A DNA stretch of 64,000 nt from Gordionus sp. m RMFG-2023. Taxonomy: Eukaryota; Nematomorpha; Gordioida; Chordodea; Parachordodidae. The notes under the pieces were generated by a model. The model searched no databases. It was given only the letters and a program-made list of their open reading frames with translations, and was not told the DNA's origin. The translations under genes were made by a program, and so were the position numbers. Below, in pieces: positions 26,701-41,700 of the stretch; within the stretch, counting starts at the first letter, position 1, and each line of letters starts with the position of its first letter. The stretch covers positions 19,011,561-19,075,560 of the forward strand of contig NC_088775.1 in NCBI RefSeq assembly GCF_954871325.1, in the 5' to 3' direction.

Positions 26701-29700
26701 ATTGTGGAATTTTTAATAATAGATTCTTTGGCATGATGAACTACTTTAATGTCTAATTTTAACACGATACAGGAATTGGTCTCATTAGCATTTAAGAATC
26801 GTTCTTTCTCAAGATCCGAGTTTAATGAACGACTATAAAGTAATGTGCCAGACATGAATTGCCAGATTTTGATAGTACCATCCCCGGAACTGGAAAAGAG
26901 GATATCAGGCAATGATTCGCACGTGATTATAGACGAAACGAACCTTAACATGATAATGATTTTATAATAAATATATTTTCCATTTTTAATAAAAATACTA
27001 TACCGTAAGAATGTTTAAAATAAAAAAAAACTTCGTATGAGCCAAGCAAAAACTCTGGATAATGTAGGAGTTTGGAAAAAGACTGACCCTAATTTTTTCA
27101 TCACGATCGCAGGTTATCACATATTTTCTGTCGGAAGAAAATACCTATTTTTAAAAATAATTGGAAATTGTTTGAATAAAATATAAAGACTTCATAAATT
27201 TATTTAACTTTATAGACCTCTCTATTTTCTTTCTTATCCGCTAAAGAGAAGAATATGAGAATGGTAATCATAATAATAGCTTACAGTTTATTTTGATACA
27301 TCATTTCCAAAATTTAATAAAATATTCCTTGAATTCAAAGTTACATTTAAAATTCATTAGATTTTATTTCGGTTTAAAACATCCTGATAATTTCAAGAAT
27401 TGCACCTTTTTCCAAGATTTTTAAACCCTACGTAAAATATATGATTTAGGACATGGACTGCCTTTTCATTCTTTTATTTATCATTCAGGAAACCTTAAGA
27501 ATAATATTTTAAATTACTGTTCTAAGCCAATTTATTCTGATAACTACTGTGAACACCAAAAAAAAGTTCTAATTAATGTTATGTATATATATATATATTA
27601 TACAAGATATAGTGAACATTTATACTAAAATCCTTTTACTGCAAACAAATCTTTAAACAATGTTTAGTAATTATTTCCAAGCGAGTTTAGAAAATCTATT
27701 GTTAGGTTTATCAAATATCGTCTTTTTTAAGTCAGTGTCCTTTTTCAAAAACATTGATATATCGGTAGTTTGAATAACAGAAATTTTCTGTCCCAGTGGC
27801 GTCATGCTCACTAAAGAATACTGTTTACATGTTTCAGAGTGTGGGGAGGAGGATTCAGAATATGGAGAAGTCTTTAAGAATCTAATCACTTATAGCACGT
27901 GCAATTTTGGGATTTGAATTTGTTCTAATTGTATTCCATGTGTTCCGCATATGACCAAATAAGAGCATAAATGGCATAATTTAAAAAAATTAATATAAGT
28001 TACAAAACGAAGTCAACAACCTGAGCCAACTTTTTAAAGATAAATTTAAATAATATTTATTAATTAAGTCGAAAAAAATATAACTTTTTAGATATATGTG
28101 CCCTTTTCAAAAACATAGTATCCTTATTCTATTTAAGAAGATTCCTCTAGAACACTATATTTTGAAAAAGTCACTATTTTAAAAAAATAATATGTTGTAT
28201 ATTTAGTCAAAATTATATGATCAAAATTTTTTAAAAATCAGGCCAAACCATAAAATGATCAAATTTAATAACCTATATCAGGCCTGACTTAAAATTTTAA
28301 CTAAGGCCGGACAAGGTGAAAAATATAATTTTTCAAATCTAAGCTGGGCATAAAAATTAGATTTCCGCATGTTAGCCCACATCAGTCCTTTATAATCTAA
28401 ACCACTTAAAAAATAATTTAACAAAAATTTTAACGAAATTTTTTTCATATATTCACGAATAGTTGAGCATATATTTTAATAATTTCCTTAAACCATTTGA
28501 AATTTTTTATTATTCCGCTATTACAAATTTTATCCTAAATATTTTAAACTATAAATTTATATGATTTTATAAATGATCCTAATTTATCAATAGAATCCAA
28601 CATTCATAAATTGTATAAATGTATTGTAATATTTTTATTATAACATATGCTCATTATCACAGTTCCTTTAGTAGCAACTATGCTAAATTACTCAAAAACA
28701 TGCGGGTGAAACTACTTTTACAAAAATTGAAGAATTTAACCTAAATTTATCTTTTAAATTGTCTCGCAGATGATTAACCCAACGTTAAAAGGGTTGATAA
28801 ATTAGAGTGGGGAAGGGGGGGGGTTATGATTAACACCTATGTTTTGTTCATGATCATTTATAAATGCTTTTTATTAATAATTAATCGAGAATACTATAAT
28901 AACTGCCATGAGATATAAAGCAACGGAGGTTAAATTTGAGTATGAAGTAGATTTTTAGTTTATTATAAAATTAGAATTTATAAAGTAATAATTTTAAAAA
29001 AATATGCGCCGATTCAGGCGGCTAGATAACGACTAAAAGGTGGTGTGCTGTCTGCCACCGAATTTCATTGGCGCTCAGCTCATACAAATGCAGAAAGATC
29101 AGTTAAAGAAAATAATATCCAAATATAATTGTCGGACAAAGGATCAGGCAATTGTTGTTCCCTTTTCAGGGCTAACAGCCAATTTCATTGAGGAGAACTT
29201 TAAACTAAATAACTTAATAGCGGGTCATTCCATGTCAAATCGATCAAAAAAGGCACATTTTCGGCCAACTTATTTTAAAATTGTTAAATTTCTGGAATTG
29301 TTTAGATGAGTAAAAAATGAGAAAGCCGTTTTTAGTTATCTAGGACACCTGATTCCCGAATTAGGACCTCAAAGGTGCGAAAATAGTGACTTTTAAATCT
29401 GTAAAATTTTTAAAATGATTATATCTCAAAAACTATTCATAGTAGAAATAATAATATATCATACATAAAAAAATCTATAAAAGTTTATCACAAAAAAAAA
29501 TTAGACGCCAATTTGAGTCTTTAACTATCGGTTAACCAATATTGCTAATTGCCTTCTATTTAGATACCTTTTATAAATATATATGCTATGTGTAAACGTT
29601 AGCGACGCTATCGGCTCTACCGAGATAAGCATTTTTACCAAAAATTGAAATTTTTATTTGCATAAAATAGTTGGCGCTAAAAATTATCTAAAAAAAGGCT

Positions 29701-32700
29701 AAAAAAATTTCGAAAACCAACTCCCTTTATTGCTTAAAAACACGGATAAAGCAATATAGGTAAATAAGAAGTTAAAGACAAATTGACACTTTTTTTCTCT
29801 TATGATAAACCTTTAGAAATTTTCTTCACCTATGTTATATATATTTTTACTATATATAATTTTTGAATATATACAGATTTTTACTATATATAATTTTTGA
29901 GATATATACAGATTCGAAAGTCACTATTTTTGGTACTTTTAATGCACTGTATTTCAGGAACCAGGTGTGCTAGCGAGCGAAAATAAAAGGATTTCTTTTT
30001 TTTTACCTATCTAAATAAATTCAGAAATTTTTAACAATTTTAAAAGGGGTTGGCCGAATCGTAAAAGATTTGAAATTTTTTTTTAATCTGTCAATACATT
30101 TGGAAAATTTTATTATTCGTATTAATATGAATATTAAATTATTTGTTAAATTAATACAAATTAAGCCTACAAAAAAGAATAATAGTAACGAATAATAGTA
30201 GTCGCTAATAAGAATAGTAACGAATATGAAGAATAAGTCATTTGTAATTGACAAATTGCTTAAACCATATTCGACAAATTATTGAAATAATCAGTTTTAC
30301 TCAAATAATTTGATCGAATATTTAAATTATTCGGAATTATTATTAATATGTTTTTTAATAAAATATAATCATTTGTTATTTCTATTGATAACTTGCCAAT
30401 CTGATTGGTGATGTGAATAAACTGGTAAACATCAACTGCTTGTGAAAGGTTTTTATTAGTTGAAACTGATTTTCTATAAAAAATTGTATGTCTTAAAAAA
30501 AACAATGAAAAACTCTGCCTCAAAAATTGACTTGAATATCGCATGTTCTCTATTATCAGATTATTATAATTTATGTTTAGATGTGCACAATAAAATAATT
30601 TTGTCAATATATTTTTTATGAACTATTCAATTTAAAAAATGAATTATCATAGAATACAAATTATAGATAATATTATTTGTAAAATAGTCAATTACCTTAT
30701 TGTAAAAGCAGGGTTTCGAACCAAACCCGGAGCAGAAAACTCGGATTTTGAAAATGTTTTCCCAACCCAAATATCTGAGCCCTTTTAAAAAAATTTCTAA
30801 AAACCAGAACCGAAATGGTAATATTTTTGATCCCGGGTTAATCAGGTTCAGTGAATTTTATATTTAAAATCATAATTAAGATAATTGTAGAATTGAAAAT
30901 ACAAATATTAATAATTTAAAAGATATTTTATAAATTTTCAAATTTCCGATTAAGTGAAGTATTAATAAATTTTAAACAATTCAATTCATTTACGCCATAT
31001 ATTTTTAATTCATTTTCAAAGATTATTAAGTGAAAATGACAGGGAGCAAGCTAAGGTAATAATTATTATTATATCCAATTCTTATATATATTAGAAAATC
31101 TTTGATTTAAATTTTATTAACAATTATTATATGAACAATGCAAATTTTTGATAAGTTAATCAAAATCAGCTAACACACTGAATTTAAGTAAAATTTGAAT
31201 CAAAATTATTCATTTAAAAAATTTTCAGGTAAGTTGGTTTTTGTAAACTTATTTAAATCATTTAAAGTTTAAGTGAAAATTAAAGTGGGCAAGTCAAGGT
31301 AAAAATTATTTTCTATAATTTTTATTAATTATGATTAAAAATCAAATAATCCTAAACCCAAGCTGTACCCAGAACCAAACTTGAGTTGAAAAATATTCCC
31401 ATGAACTGAACCCCGTTTAATATTTTAATCGGGTTCAAACACTGGGTTATAGCTACAAAAATATGAATCGAATATTTGCATTTAGTGTTGTTAAATGGCT
31501 CAATTTGAGCCGATTTTTAAAAACGGCTAACTTAATATTTTAGACAGATAAATATTGCCTAAGCTTCTAGATTTTGCGAATAGATTTCAAACCTTTGTGC
31601 CATCTATGATCAAAATTTTCAGGCTTGCGTAATAATTTTCTGGATAAAATACCGAGTTAGCCGTTTTTAAAAATCGGCTCAAATCGAGCCGTTTAACAAC
31701 ACTATTTGCATTATTGGTATTTGATTTGTATTTTTTATTCAATTCTATAAAAAAAGTATTTTCAAAAATGGAAAAAATTTTTTTGAATATTTAAATTTGT
31801 GATTTCATCTTGAAGGATTTTTTGTCCATGAAAATTATAAAAGATTTACTTATAAATATTTTTTTACTAAACATATTTGGAATTTTATGTAAAATTTGAT
31901 CAAAAACCTTTCTTCTTTAAAAAAATCTTCAAAGATTTTTGCTCAAAAGATTTTTTAAACACTGGAAAAATTAGATTAGAATTTAAAGTGATAAAAAAAT
32001 AAAATGTCGTAAGGATATTAAATACAAATAATTTTAGATATTTATGAATAAGTTTAAATATTTACGAATAGTTTCAAATAAATACTATACATTTTGAAAT
32101 ATAAAAAAATCAAATTATATGAATTCAATTGAATAATAAATAAAAATTTATTTGAAGAATAATATATTTTCCTTATTCGTATTTGTAAAATACTAATATA
32201 ATAAATTAGAATTGAATAATTTGTTTTAGGATACCCTGGGTAAAAATTGAATAATAATGTACTATTCAGTATTTTGAATAGGCCAACAAATAATGTATTA
32301 ATCAATATTATTTGTTTTTTGAATAGGCCTAATAGGTAACTCTGTTTAAAATTTTAGGAAAAACATTTGCTGAAAAAGTATATATTAATTTAAATAATTT
32401 TTGGGAATGGAGTTGAGGATCAGTCTTAAAGCTTGGATCTTGAATCTAGATTAAGCCCAGAATGCTAGATACAACATACGTGAATTATGATTTTTGAGAT
32501 CCATAATCAACACACTAAAGATAATTATATTGTATTTTTAGGGCATGACAAAAATACGCGCCCCCTATGAAAGAAGCTTAAATTAAATTATATAAATATA
32601 GAATCGTATTTAGCTTAAAAAGATAAGTCAGAAAATGTTTTTTTTTATTTTAAAAAAAATGGTAACATAATAAAATTTAAAAAAATTAATTTTTTTACAC

Positions 32701-35700
32701 CATTAAAATAGGCGCCCCTACGCGCCCCCTATAAAAGTAGCTTAATTTATAAAAAAAATGAACGTAGAATCATATAGAGCTTATTAAAAGGTGTAAAAAA
32801 AATGTTAATATCATATTTTAAAAACCTAGTGGGCTTTTGAAAAAACATTTTTTTTTGACTAAACTACGCGCCCCTACGCGCCCCCTATCAAAGAAGCTTA
32901 TTTCATAAAAAATTAAAGCATAATCCTATTAAGCTCTTTAAGAGGAATCAAAAAATGTTAATATTAAGTTTATAAATAATTTATAACTTATTGAGATTTG
33001 GAAAAAACACTTAATTTCTTCTTTTTTTAAATAAACTACGCGCCCCCGTTAAATATACATTATTTTTAAAAAATGAATACAGAATCATGTATAACTTTTC
33101 AAGGAGATTCGGAAAATGGTATTATTTTTTTTTTTAATATTTTTATTATCAAAAAAAAAAAATTTGGACTAAACTACGCGCCCCCTATCAAAGAAGCTTA
33201 ATTTATAAAAAATGATTGTAGAATCATATAGAGCTTATTAAAAAATGTAAAAAAATGTTAATATTAAGTTTATAACTTATTGAGATTTGGAAAAAACACT
33301 TTAATTTCTTCTTTTTTTGACTAAACTACGCGCCCCCGTTAAATATACATTATTTTAAAAAAATAAATACAGAATCATGTATAACTTTTTAAGGAGATTC
33401 AGAAAATGGTATTATTTATTTTTTTTAAAAAAATATTTTATTATAAAAATTTTTTAGGACTAAACTACGCGCCCCCTATCAAAGAAGCTTATTTCATAAA
33501 AAATTAAAGCATAATCCTATTACGCTCATTAAGAGGAATCAAAAAATGTTAATATTAAGTTTATATAATTTATAACTTATTGAGATTCGGAAAAAACACT
33601 TAATTTCTTCTTTTTTTGACTAAACTACGCGCCCCCGTTAAATATACATTATTTTTAAAAAATGAATACAGAATCATGTATAACTTTTCAAGGAGATTCA
33701 GAAAATGGTATTATTTATTTTTGACAAATATTGCAGATAGAAATCCCTATTTCCCAACCTCAAAATTTTCTATCCTATGTTTATCATTCTTTTCATAAAA
33801 AATAAATAATACCATTTTCTGAATCTCTTGAAAGTTATACATGATTCTGTATTCATTTTTTAAAAATAATGTATATTTAACGTGGGCGCGTAGTTTAGTC
33901 AAAAAAAGAAGAAAGTGTTTTTTCCAAATCTCAATAAGTTATAAACTTAATATTAACATTTATTAATAAGCTCTATATGATTCTACGTTCATTTTTTATA
34001 AATTAAAATTCTTTGATAGGGGGCGCGTAGTTTAGTCCAAAAAAATTTTTTTTGATAATTGTAATATAAATGTAATTGTAAATTGAATTTAAATTGAATA
34101 TAATATTAACTTTTCGTTTTTAAATTACATAACCTGAAGGATTGAATTCATTATATTTATATACGTGATATTTTGTATTAAATATACTTTGACTTACTTT
34201 ATTTATTTTACTTATTTAATAAAACACTTCATTGGCGACGATTTTTAGAGAAGATTTATTTGATTTATTAAATTTAAAGTAAAAGACTCAATGGAAGTAG
34301 TTCCTATTAAAGTTGAAGATTCAATGGAAGTAGTTCCTATTAAAGTTAAAGACTCAATGGAAGTAGTTCCTATTAAATTCCATATTCCAGAATTCGTCAA
34401 AGAAAAAGTAAATATTCAGGACTACTTATTTTACTTGGAGTTAATTTATAAAGTAAGAAATATTATAGATTTAAATACAAAAAAAGACCTGCTTTTAGCC
34501 TATATCGGAACAGACAATCTTATCAAAATTAAGAACTTTCACTTTCCAATAAATTTAGAGATGATAAATTATGATACTTTTATAAAAAGCTTAAATTTGG
34601 TGTTCAAGGATAGTTCGAGCATTTTCGTAAATAGGAAAATTTTTTTACGTTAAAAAGATGTAGTGAGACGATTATTGACTTTTCAATTAGGGTTAAAACT
34701 GTCTGTTCTCTTTGTAATTTTAAACCGCCTTTTGATGAACTTTTAAGAGATATATTTATCCTAAGAGTAGGCTTACCTGAGTTGGACAAAGAACTTCGGT
34801 CAAAGTTTATCGAAGGCAATATTACTTTTGAAGAGACCGTGCGTTTAGCGATCGCGCTGTCTTCGTTGGAAAATGAAACCCAGACTGAAGTTAATAAAAT
34901 AATTAAAAATAAGCCAACACAGGGTTCGAAAAATAATTATTTTAAAAATAATAATTATACAAACGTCAATAGATTCAATAATAATAAACACTTTAGTAAC
35001 AATTATATTCCTAATAATAATTATAGACCTAGTATCAAACCTAACTCTATTCAAAAGAAAGTGATATGCTTTCGTTGCGGTAAGGCAAACCACATAGCGA
35101 AAGATTGTAGAACCCATGCCATACAAATGATTCTGCCACGGACACCTCGCCTGTCATTTTCAAATAAAGCAACCATCGATGCGAAGATAAATGGGTTGCA
35201 GCTAGCTATGGAGTTTGATACCGGCGCCGCGTGTAGTGTGATTGATGAGGTCACCTGGAATCGTATTGGCAGACCACAACTATCACCGGCTTATAAATTA
35301 GTGGGATATAATCATATCCAAATCGAAGTACTAGGTAAATGTACCGTAGAAGTCAAAATAAAAAATATTTCGAAATTTTTACTTATTTGGGTAATTAAAG
35401 GGGAGAATTCCCTTATTTTTGGGATGCCTTTCATTAGAGAATTTGATATAAAACTACCGGAAGAAGTTCGTATTAATAAAATAAATATGAATGTTCCCTC
35501 TTTAAATACGATTGCTTCAAAATTCCCTCAAGTTTTTAAAAAAAAATTAGGTGAAATCAAACTGCAAAAGGCAATCATCCGAATAGAACCGAACACGTTA
35601 CCGATTGCATTACCAGCAAGAAGAGTTCCTTTTCCGTTGCCTGAGTTGGACAGACTTTTAGACGAAGACGTTATCAAGAAGGTGGATCCAACAATAACTC

Positions 35701-38700
35701 CAATCACTTGGGCTACGCCAACGGTTAATATCTTAAAGAAATCCGGTGCCGTACGGATATGCGGAGATTTTCGTTTAACAATCAACAAATATCTAGCGAT
35801 CGATAACGATTTACTACCAACTTTCGTCGACCTAACAAGTAAAATCGCGGGTGGTAAAATATTTTCAACAATAGATTTAAGAGATGCATTTTTACAATTC
35901 GGAGTTAGTCCAGAATGTAGGGACCTTTTAGTAATTTCGACACATGTCGGTTATTACCGATACCAACGAATTCCATTTGGTTTGACTAGCGCTCCGATAA
36001 TATTCCAACGCTTTATGAAAAACCTATTAAAAGGAATTCCTATGGTTAGTGTATTTTTAGACGACATAATTATTGCAGGTGAGAATAATTCCGATCACAT
36101 AGTTAATTTGGAAGAAGTATTAAGAAGATTTGAGAAGGCTGGACTGACCACGACGACCGATAAAATTAAAATCGGAGAAAAGTCAGTCACTTATTTAGGT
36201 CATGTTATTGACAGTTTCGGAATTCACCCTACAGAAGATAAGATTAGCGCTATAAAAAATTTTAAAACACCTTCCAATGTTAAAGAACTACGTTCATTTC
36301 TTGGAATAGTGAATTATCATGAGGCATTTATTAAAAATTTGCATTCTATTTGTGCGCCTTTACACCGACTAACGAGTAAAAATGTTGGTTGGTTTTGGTT
36401 AGCTAAAGAAAATGAAATATTTACTAAAGTTAAAAATATATTGTCAAAAGAAGATACAATAATTCCTTATTCAGCCGATATCCCTGTCGTGATTTCTTGT
36501 GACGCTTCCGAAGATGGTCTAGGAGCTGTTATTGCACACCGATTTCTTACTGGCCAGGAGAAACCGACTGCTTACGCATTGAGGACACTTTCGGCGGCTG
36601 AAAAGAATTATGCCACAATTGATCGGGAGGTTTCGGCGATCATGTTCGCTATCGAGAAGTTTCATCAATATATTTTTGGAAGACATTTTATCTTGGTTAC
36701 TGATCATAAACCATTACAATATATTTTAGGTGATAAAAGAGATCTTAACAAAATAACAAATAACCGTTTAATACGGTGGGCGACTAAGCTATTAAATTAT
36801 GATTATGAGATAATATATAGACCAGGTAATCATAACAAATGTGCTGATGCTCTGTCCCGTTTGGGGGTAGAGAAAGCAAAAACCAATGATGTTACAAAAA
36901 AATTCGAAGAAGAAATCAGAGGATTAAAAATTAATTTAATAGAAGATTTATCTTTCACTCGCAGTAAAGTCGTAAGTGAAACGAGCAATGATATAAACCT
37001 AAAAGAGATTATTAAATTAATAAAAAATCATTGGTATATTGATAATATAAATAATTATTCGGAGATTGTAAAAAAATATATTTCGATTAAAGATAATATT
37101 TCGTTCGAAGAAGGATTATTATTTTATAATGATAGAATTATTATTCCAGATATTTTAAAAAAGGAGGTTTTATATGTGATTCATCGAGGACATCCTGGGA
37201 TAGTGGGGATGAAATCATTGTGATTACGTTTTTTGGACAAATCTCGATACTGATGTTGAAGACTTTGTTAAATGTTGTAAGAGTTGTCAAGTAGGAAGGC
37301 CGGGAGCTAAAGTGCCATTATACAATTGGAACATTCCTACCCGACCTTGGGAACGATTACACATTGATTTGACAGGCCCCGTATCTGGAAAATATTAGTT
37401 AATTTGCGTAGACGCTTTTACCAAATGGGTTGAAGTTGCAATTTTAACACATATTAATTCGGCGAGTGTAATAAATAATCTGCGTAATTATTTCGCTAGA
37501 TTTGGGTTACCTCGCTACATTGTCTCAGATAACGGTACTCAGTTTACTGGGTCTGAATTCAAATCGTTTCTTTTTAAAAACAATATAAAACATTTTAGAT
37601 CGGCCCCTTATAGCCCCAAATCGAATGGTTTGGCTGAACGATATATACAGACGATAAAGACGCGTTTCTATGCTGGAAGGAGATGTGGGACTCCGGACCA
37701 GTTAAATTTAGCGAATGTTTTAATTACTCACCGTAATACTCCCAATGCAACTACTGGTAAATTCCCTGCCGAAATGATGTTTGGAAGGTCGCTTAGGACG
37801 ACATTAGATCAGTGGAAATTATCAACGAGAGAAAGGAAGGAAAACGCTCTATGGAAACAAAAGTACTACAAAGATAGAAGTGTTGAACCTCGGGAGTTTG
37901 AAGAGCAGCAAAAAGTTAGGATAGCAAACGAAAGGACAGCAGGGTGGCATGAAGGAAAAGTGTTACAACGAAAAAGCGCAATATTGTACGATGTGAAATC
38001 AGAGGGGATCGTTAAAAACAAGCATGCAGATCAATTGAGGGATGCACATACACAAGAGAAGGAAATACCCGTTACGTTAACCGAAGAAGTGGAAAAGGCA
38101 GAACATGAGAATACAACTCTTGAAAAAAGAGTTTCGAAACCCCCACTACGTTATCACGACGAATTCAATTTATAGTGGGGAGAACTGTAATATAAATGTA
38201 TTTGTAAATTGAATTTAAATTGAATATAATATTAACTTTTCGTTTGTAAATTACATAACCTGAAGGATTGAATTCATTATATATATATACGTGATATTTT
38301 GTATTAAATATACTTTGACTTACTTTACTTATTTTACTTATTTAATAAAACACTTCAATAATAAAAATTTTTTTTTTAAAAAAATAAATAATAAGATTTT
38401 CTGAATCTCCTTGAAAAGTTATACATGATTCAGTATTCATTTTTTTAAAATAATGTATATTTAACGGGGCCGCGTAGTTTAGTCAAAAAAAAAAGAAATT
38501 AATTGTTTTTTCCAAATCTCAATAAGTTATAAATTATTTATAAACTTAATATTAACATTTTTTGATTCCTCTTAATGAGCTTAATAGGATTATGCTTTAA
38601 TTTTTTATGAAATAAGCTTCTTTGATAGGGGGCGCGTAGTTTAGTCAAAAAACAATTTGTTTTTTCAAAAGCCCACTAAGTTATAAAATATGATATGATA

Positions 38701-41700
38701 TTTAAATGGATTTTATTTAAATTTTAAAAAGTATAAGATAAATATTATCACAAAATTATTGGAAACATAAAAGGATATCGTGGTATTTATATTAAATAAT
38801 TATGAGTTAAAAAAAAGGTTAATATAAAAATCATACACCAAAAGTTAATTCAATTAATACGATTAATTCAATTTGAATAATAAAAAAAAGGTAAAGATAA
38901 ATGCTTGTATAAATTGAAGTAAAGTGTAATTTATAAATATACTGTTCAATAACCTAATATAAATTAAAAATATTTATCATATTAAAATATATAATCATTA
39001 TAATAATAAGATATTATTACATTATTAGTAAAATAATTTAATAAAATAAAATAACATAGATTAACTATACATTAATATAAATTTAGCGCTAACATTATAA
39101 TAATATGCAACAAGGCCAAAGTCTATACTATGCATAGGATGTTCAATTACGGCGATTCGGATATTGAAAAAATAAAGCTGAAATAATTGTATTTTACTAT
39201 GTTTATGGCTAATCGTTGGGGTAGGTAGAATCCCTCGTTGGGATCCTCGGTCCTAGCAGAGATCCGTTTTCCTAGCTCTTTAAAGAAGTCTAGGGCATGA
39301 GAGTCGAACGACGTTAAGGTAGTGGCGATTAATGGTAGGAATGTATAATTGGCGGGAAGAGATGGCGAATATTTAGCTAATTTATTTGCCTCGGCATCTA
39401 GTGTGGCATCTCTATTTATATTGGAAGGGGCAAGAGGATCGATGCATGAGAAATCCCAAGTTAGGAATTCCCCCCCTCTTCCAAGGGATCATAGTCGAAC
39501 CATCGGCCGCTTACCATCTGAATTGTAAAGGCCAGTAGGTTCGAGGGTTGATGGGATGCCGGCGGATTTTAAGGCCCTGGCAATGGTATCATTGCATTTT
39601 GAATGCCTAATGAATCTGCCTTTACAGCGCTTGCAGTGTAGAGAGTGACGGCCTTTAGAATTGACCGACGTTTGACAGAGGATACAGTTATAAGGTATTA
39701 CCATATCGCAATTCAGTCTAAGACCGATGGCGTGACGTAACTCATCATTGCTTAGGAGCTGGTCAAGGTTTCGGGATAGGAAGGCTTCAAGAAATTCGTA
39801 TCCACTACCTTCGGAAATGGAGAAGAGTAGAGAATGGTCCTCTGGTTGGCTCCTCGATTTAAGGAATGCAACGGAGTTGCCAACTAGAGGTTTATCCCAA
39901 TCCTTCTGTAATGCCGACGATGGAGGATCGACTAATGAGAGGGACTTCCATAGATCAATTGCCTGTTGGAGTAAGGGGTCAGGATGTTTTGTTAGCGTTT
40001 GAATGATGGGCTCGCACGACAAGCGAGAGGATATGAACGCACTAACAGAAAGTAGGGAAGGTGACCTTATACCAATATCGCCGGATTTGGTTGGTAAGGT
40101 AGCCTGTAGCCATGATAACTCCCCAAATTTAAGATTGAGTATATCTTCTGTTAGGCGTTTAATCTCCAGTTCATGTGAAGCGAGGTTGACGTCATATTGA
40201 AAGATCCGAGATGCTCGAAGTGTATATAAAATTCTTGGAATTAAAAGGTAGTTCTTTAATAAGAAGCTTGGTGAGCTGGGAGGCGAGATAGTGTATCTCG
40301 CATAAGGGATATCTCTCGTAGGATATCGGCAAAGAACTTGATAAAGGACTCATCTTTACCTACTGGAGATCCGAGATGTGTTAAAACATTCAATGGTGTA
40401 TGATTGAACATAGTATCGTGGTTAAGGTCAATGATTCCAAGAGGACAATATTCGCTTTTGTCTTGATTAACTCGAAGTCCCAAACTTTTCTCGCTGGATT
40501 TTATTATTTGGATTGCCTTCGTGACTTCAGTCGGTGAGCCGCCTAGTATGTCATCGTCGATATACCAGTTATGGAGATTTAGGTTGCATTGGTCATTAAT
40601 TTCTCGTATTAGATTATTAATGCCCAGACAGAAAAAGGAACCTAGAGGGTCACCTTGCTGTATACCTTCGTTAGAAGGAATCAATTTATCTCCGAATTGA
40701 AGATGTGAGGGATTAGCATAACAATCGAAGATAAATTGTGAGTATTCTGGGTAGAGGGTGAGAATAGGATTTAGAAAAGCTCCACGCCTTAGAGAGTTAA
40801 AGGCGTTCGAGAAGTCTATTTTGACTAGGATATCGTTGGTGGGATCCGTTTGTAGGTACATCCGGGTCATGTGAAGGAATACCTCACATCCACCTTTTAC
40901 GTTGACTCCTAATTGATTCGGGCAAAGGTGATTGGATATTGTGAACAAAAATCTGCTAATTACAAGTTCGGCAGTTAATCGGCGCCAAGTGGTTCCAATA
41001 TCGATTGGGCGAATATCTTTATTGGGTTTATTGGAGAGCGATGAGTTTAGCTCCGTATAGCAGTGGAATAATGGCGGGTGGTATGGTATGCCTCCAGTAA
41101 GCATACGGTTGACTAATTGGGTAATTTTTTCTAGAACGTCACATTGTTGTGTTATGTAAGGTGCGGTAGGTCTTGTAAGAATATTGGGCGAAACCCATCG
41201 AACCCAGGTGAGGAATCGCGTTTGAAGGAGAGAATAGCCTTTCCAACGTCGCTTGCGGTATAAGTGGCCGCAATTAGAGGAGTTTCAGGGTAAGTCGGTA
41301 TTTCATTTTTAAAATCGTGTGATTGGTGTTTTAGGAGAAGGGCCTGATAAGTTACTAAATCATAGGGAGCCAGTTTATTGTCGGAGGTTGCCAGACGTAT
41401 GGCGGATTTAACATTCAGGTTATCCAATTTTTTAGATATTAGCCTGGTCTTGGTGAGCAGGTCATTTTTGTGATTTCTATTTTTATCTGTGTCGTCACTC
41501 GTAAAATATGTGGTAATGTGATTGATGGGTAAGGGGTAGATAGTAGCATCCTTAATTTGTTGGGTCAGGGATTTTTTGCTGGTAGGATCATCGTTAGAAA
41601 TATTTCTACATTTGAGTCGGCTGGGTCAAACGTCGAAGCATTTGTGACAGTGAAGGTAGGGATTATTGGGTAAGTGAGCACATCAGTCAATGATGTGGGA

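Larger units (their letters stand above)
34060..38357 (+). mobile_element. Gypsy/Ty3-type LTR retroelement, broken fossil
   Basis: Two 172-bp LTRs (TGTAA...TTCA) flank the element, with the 5-bp duplication ATAAT on each side (34055-34059, 38358-38362). Parts in order: a short gag-like region (about 34.29-34.8 kb) starting with three copies of a 12-residue EVVPIKV repeat; a CCHC zinc knuckle (about 35.07 kb); an aspartic protease (DTG, about 35.22 kb); reverse transcriptase (FLDD, about 36.06 kb); RNase H (about 36.5-36.8 kb); and integrase (about 37.2-38.1 kb). The order protease-RT-RNase H-integrase is the gypsy order. No envelope region is seen. The coding part is broken, by about three interruptions. 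The LTRs differ at about four of 172 positions, so the insertion is fairly recent. Confidence 0.9.
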
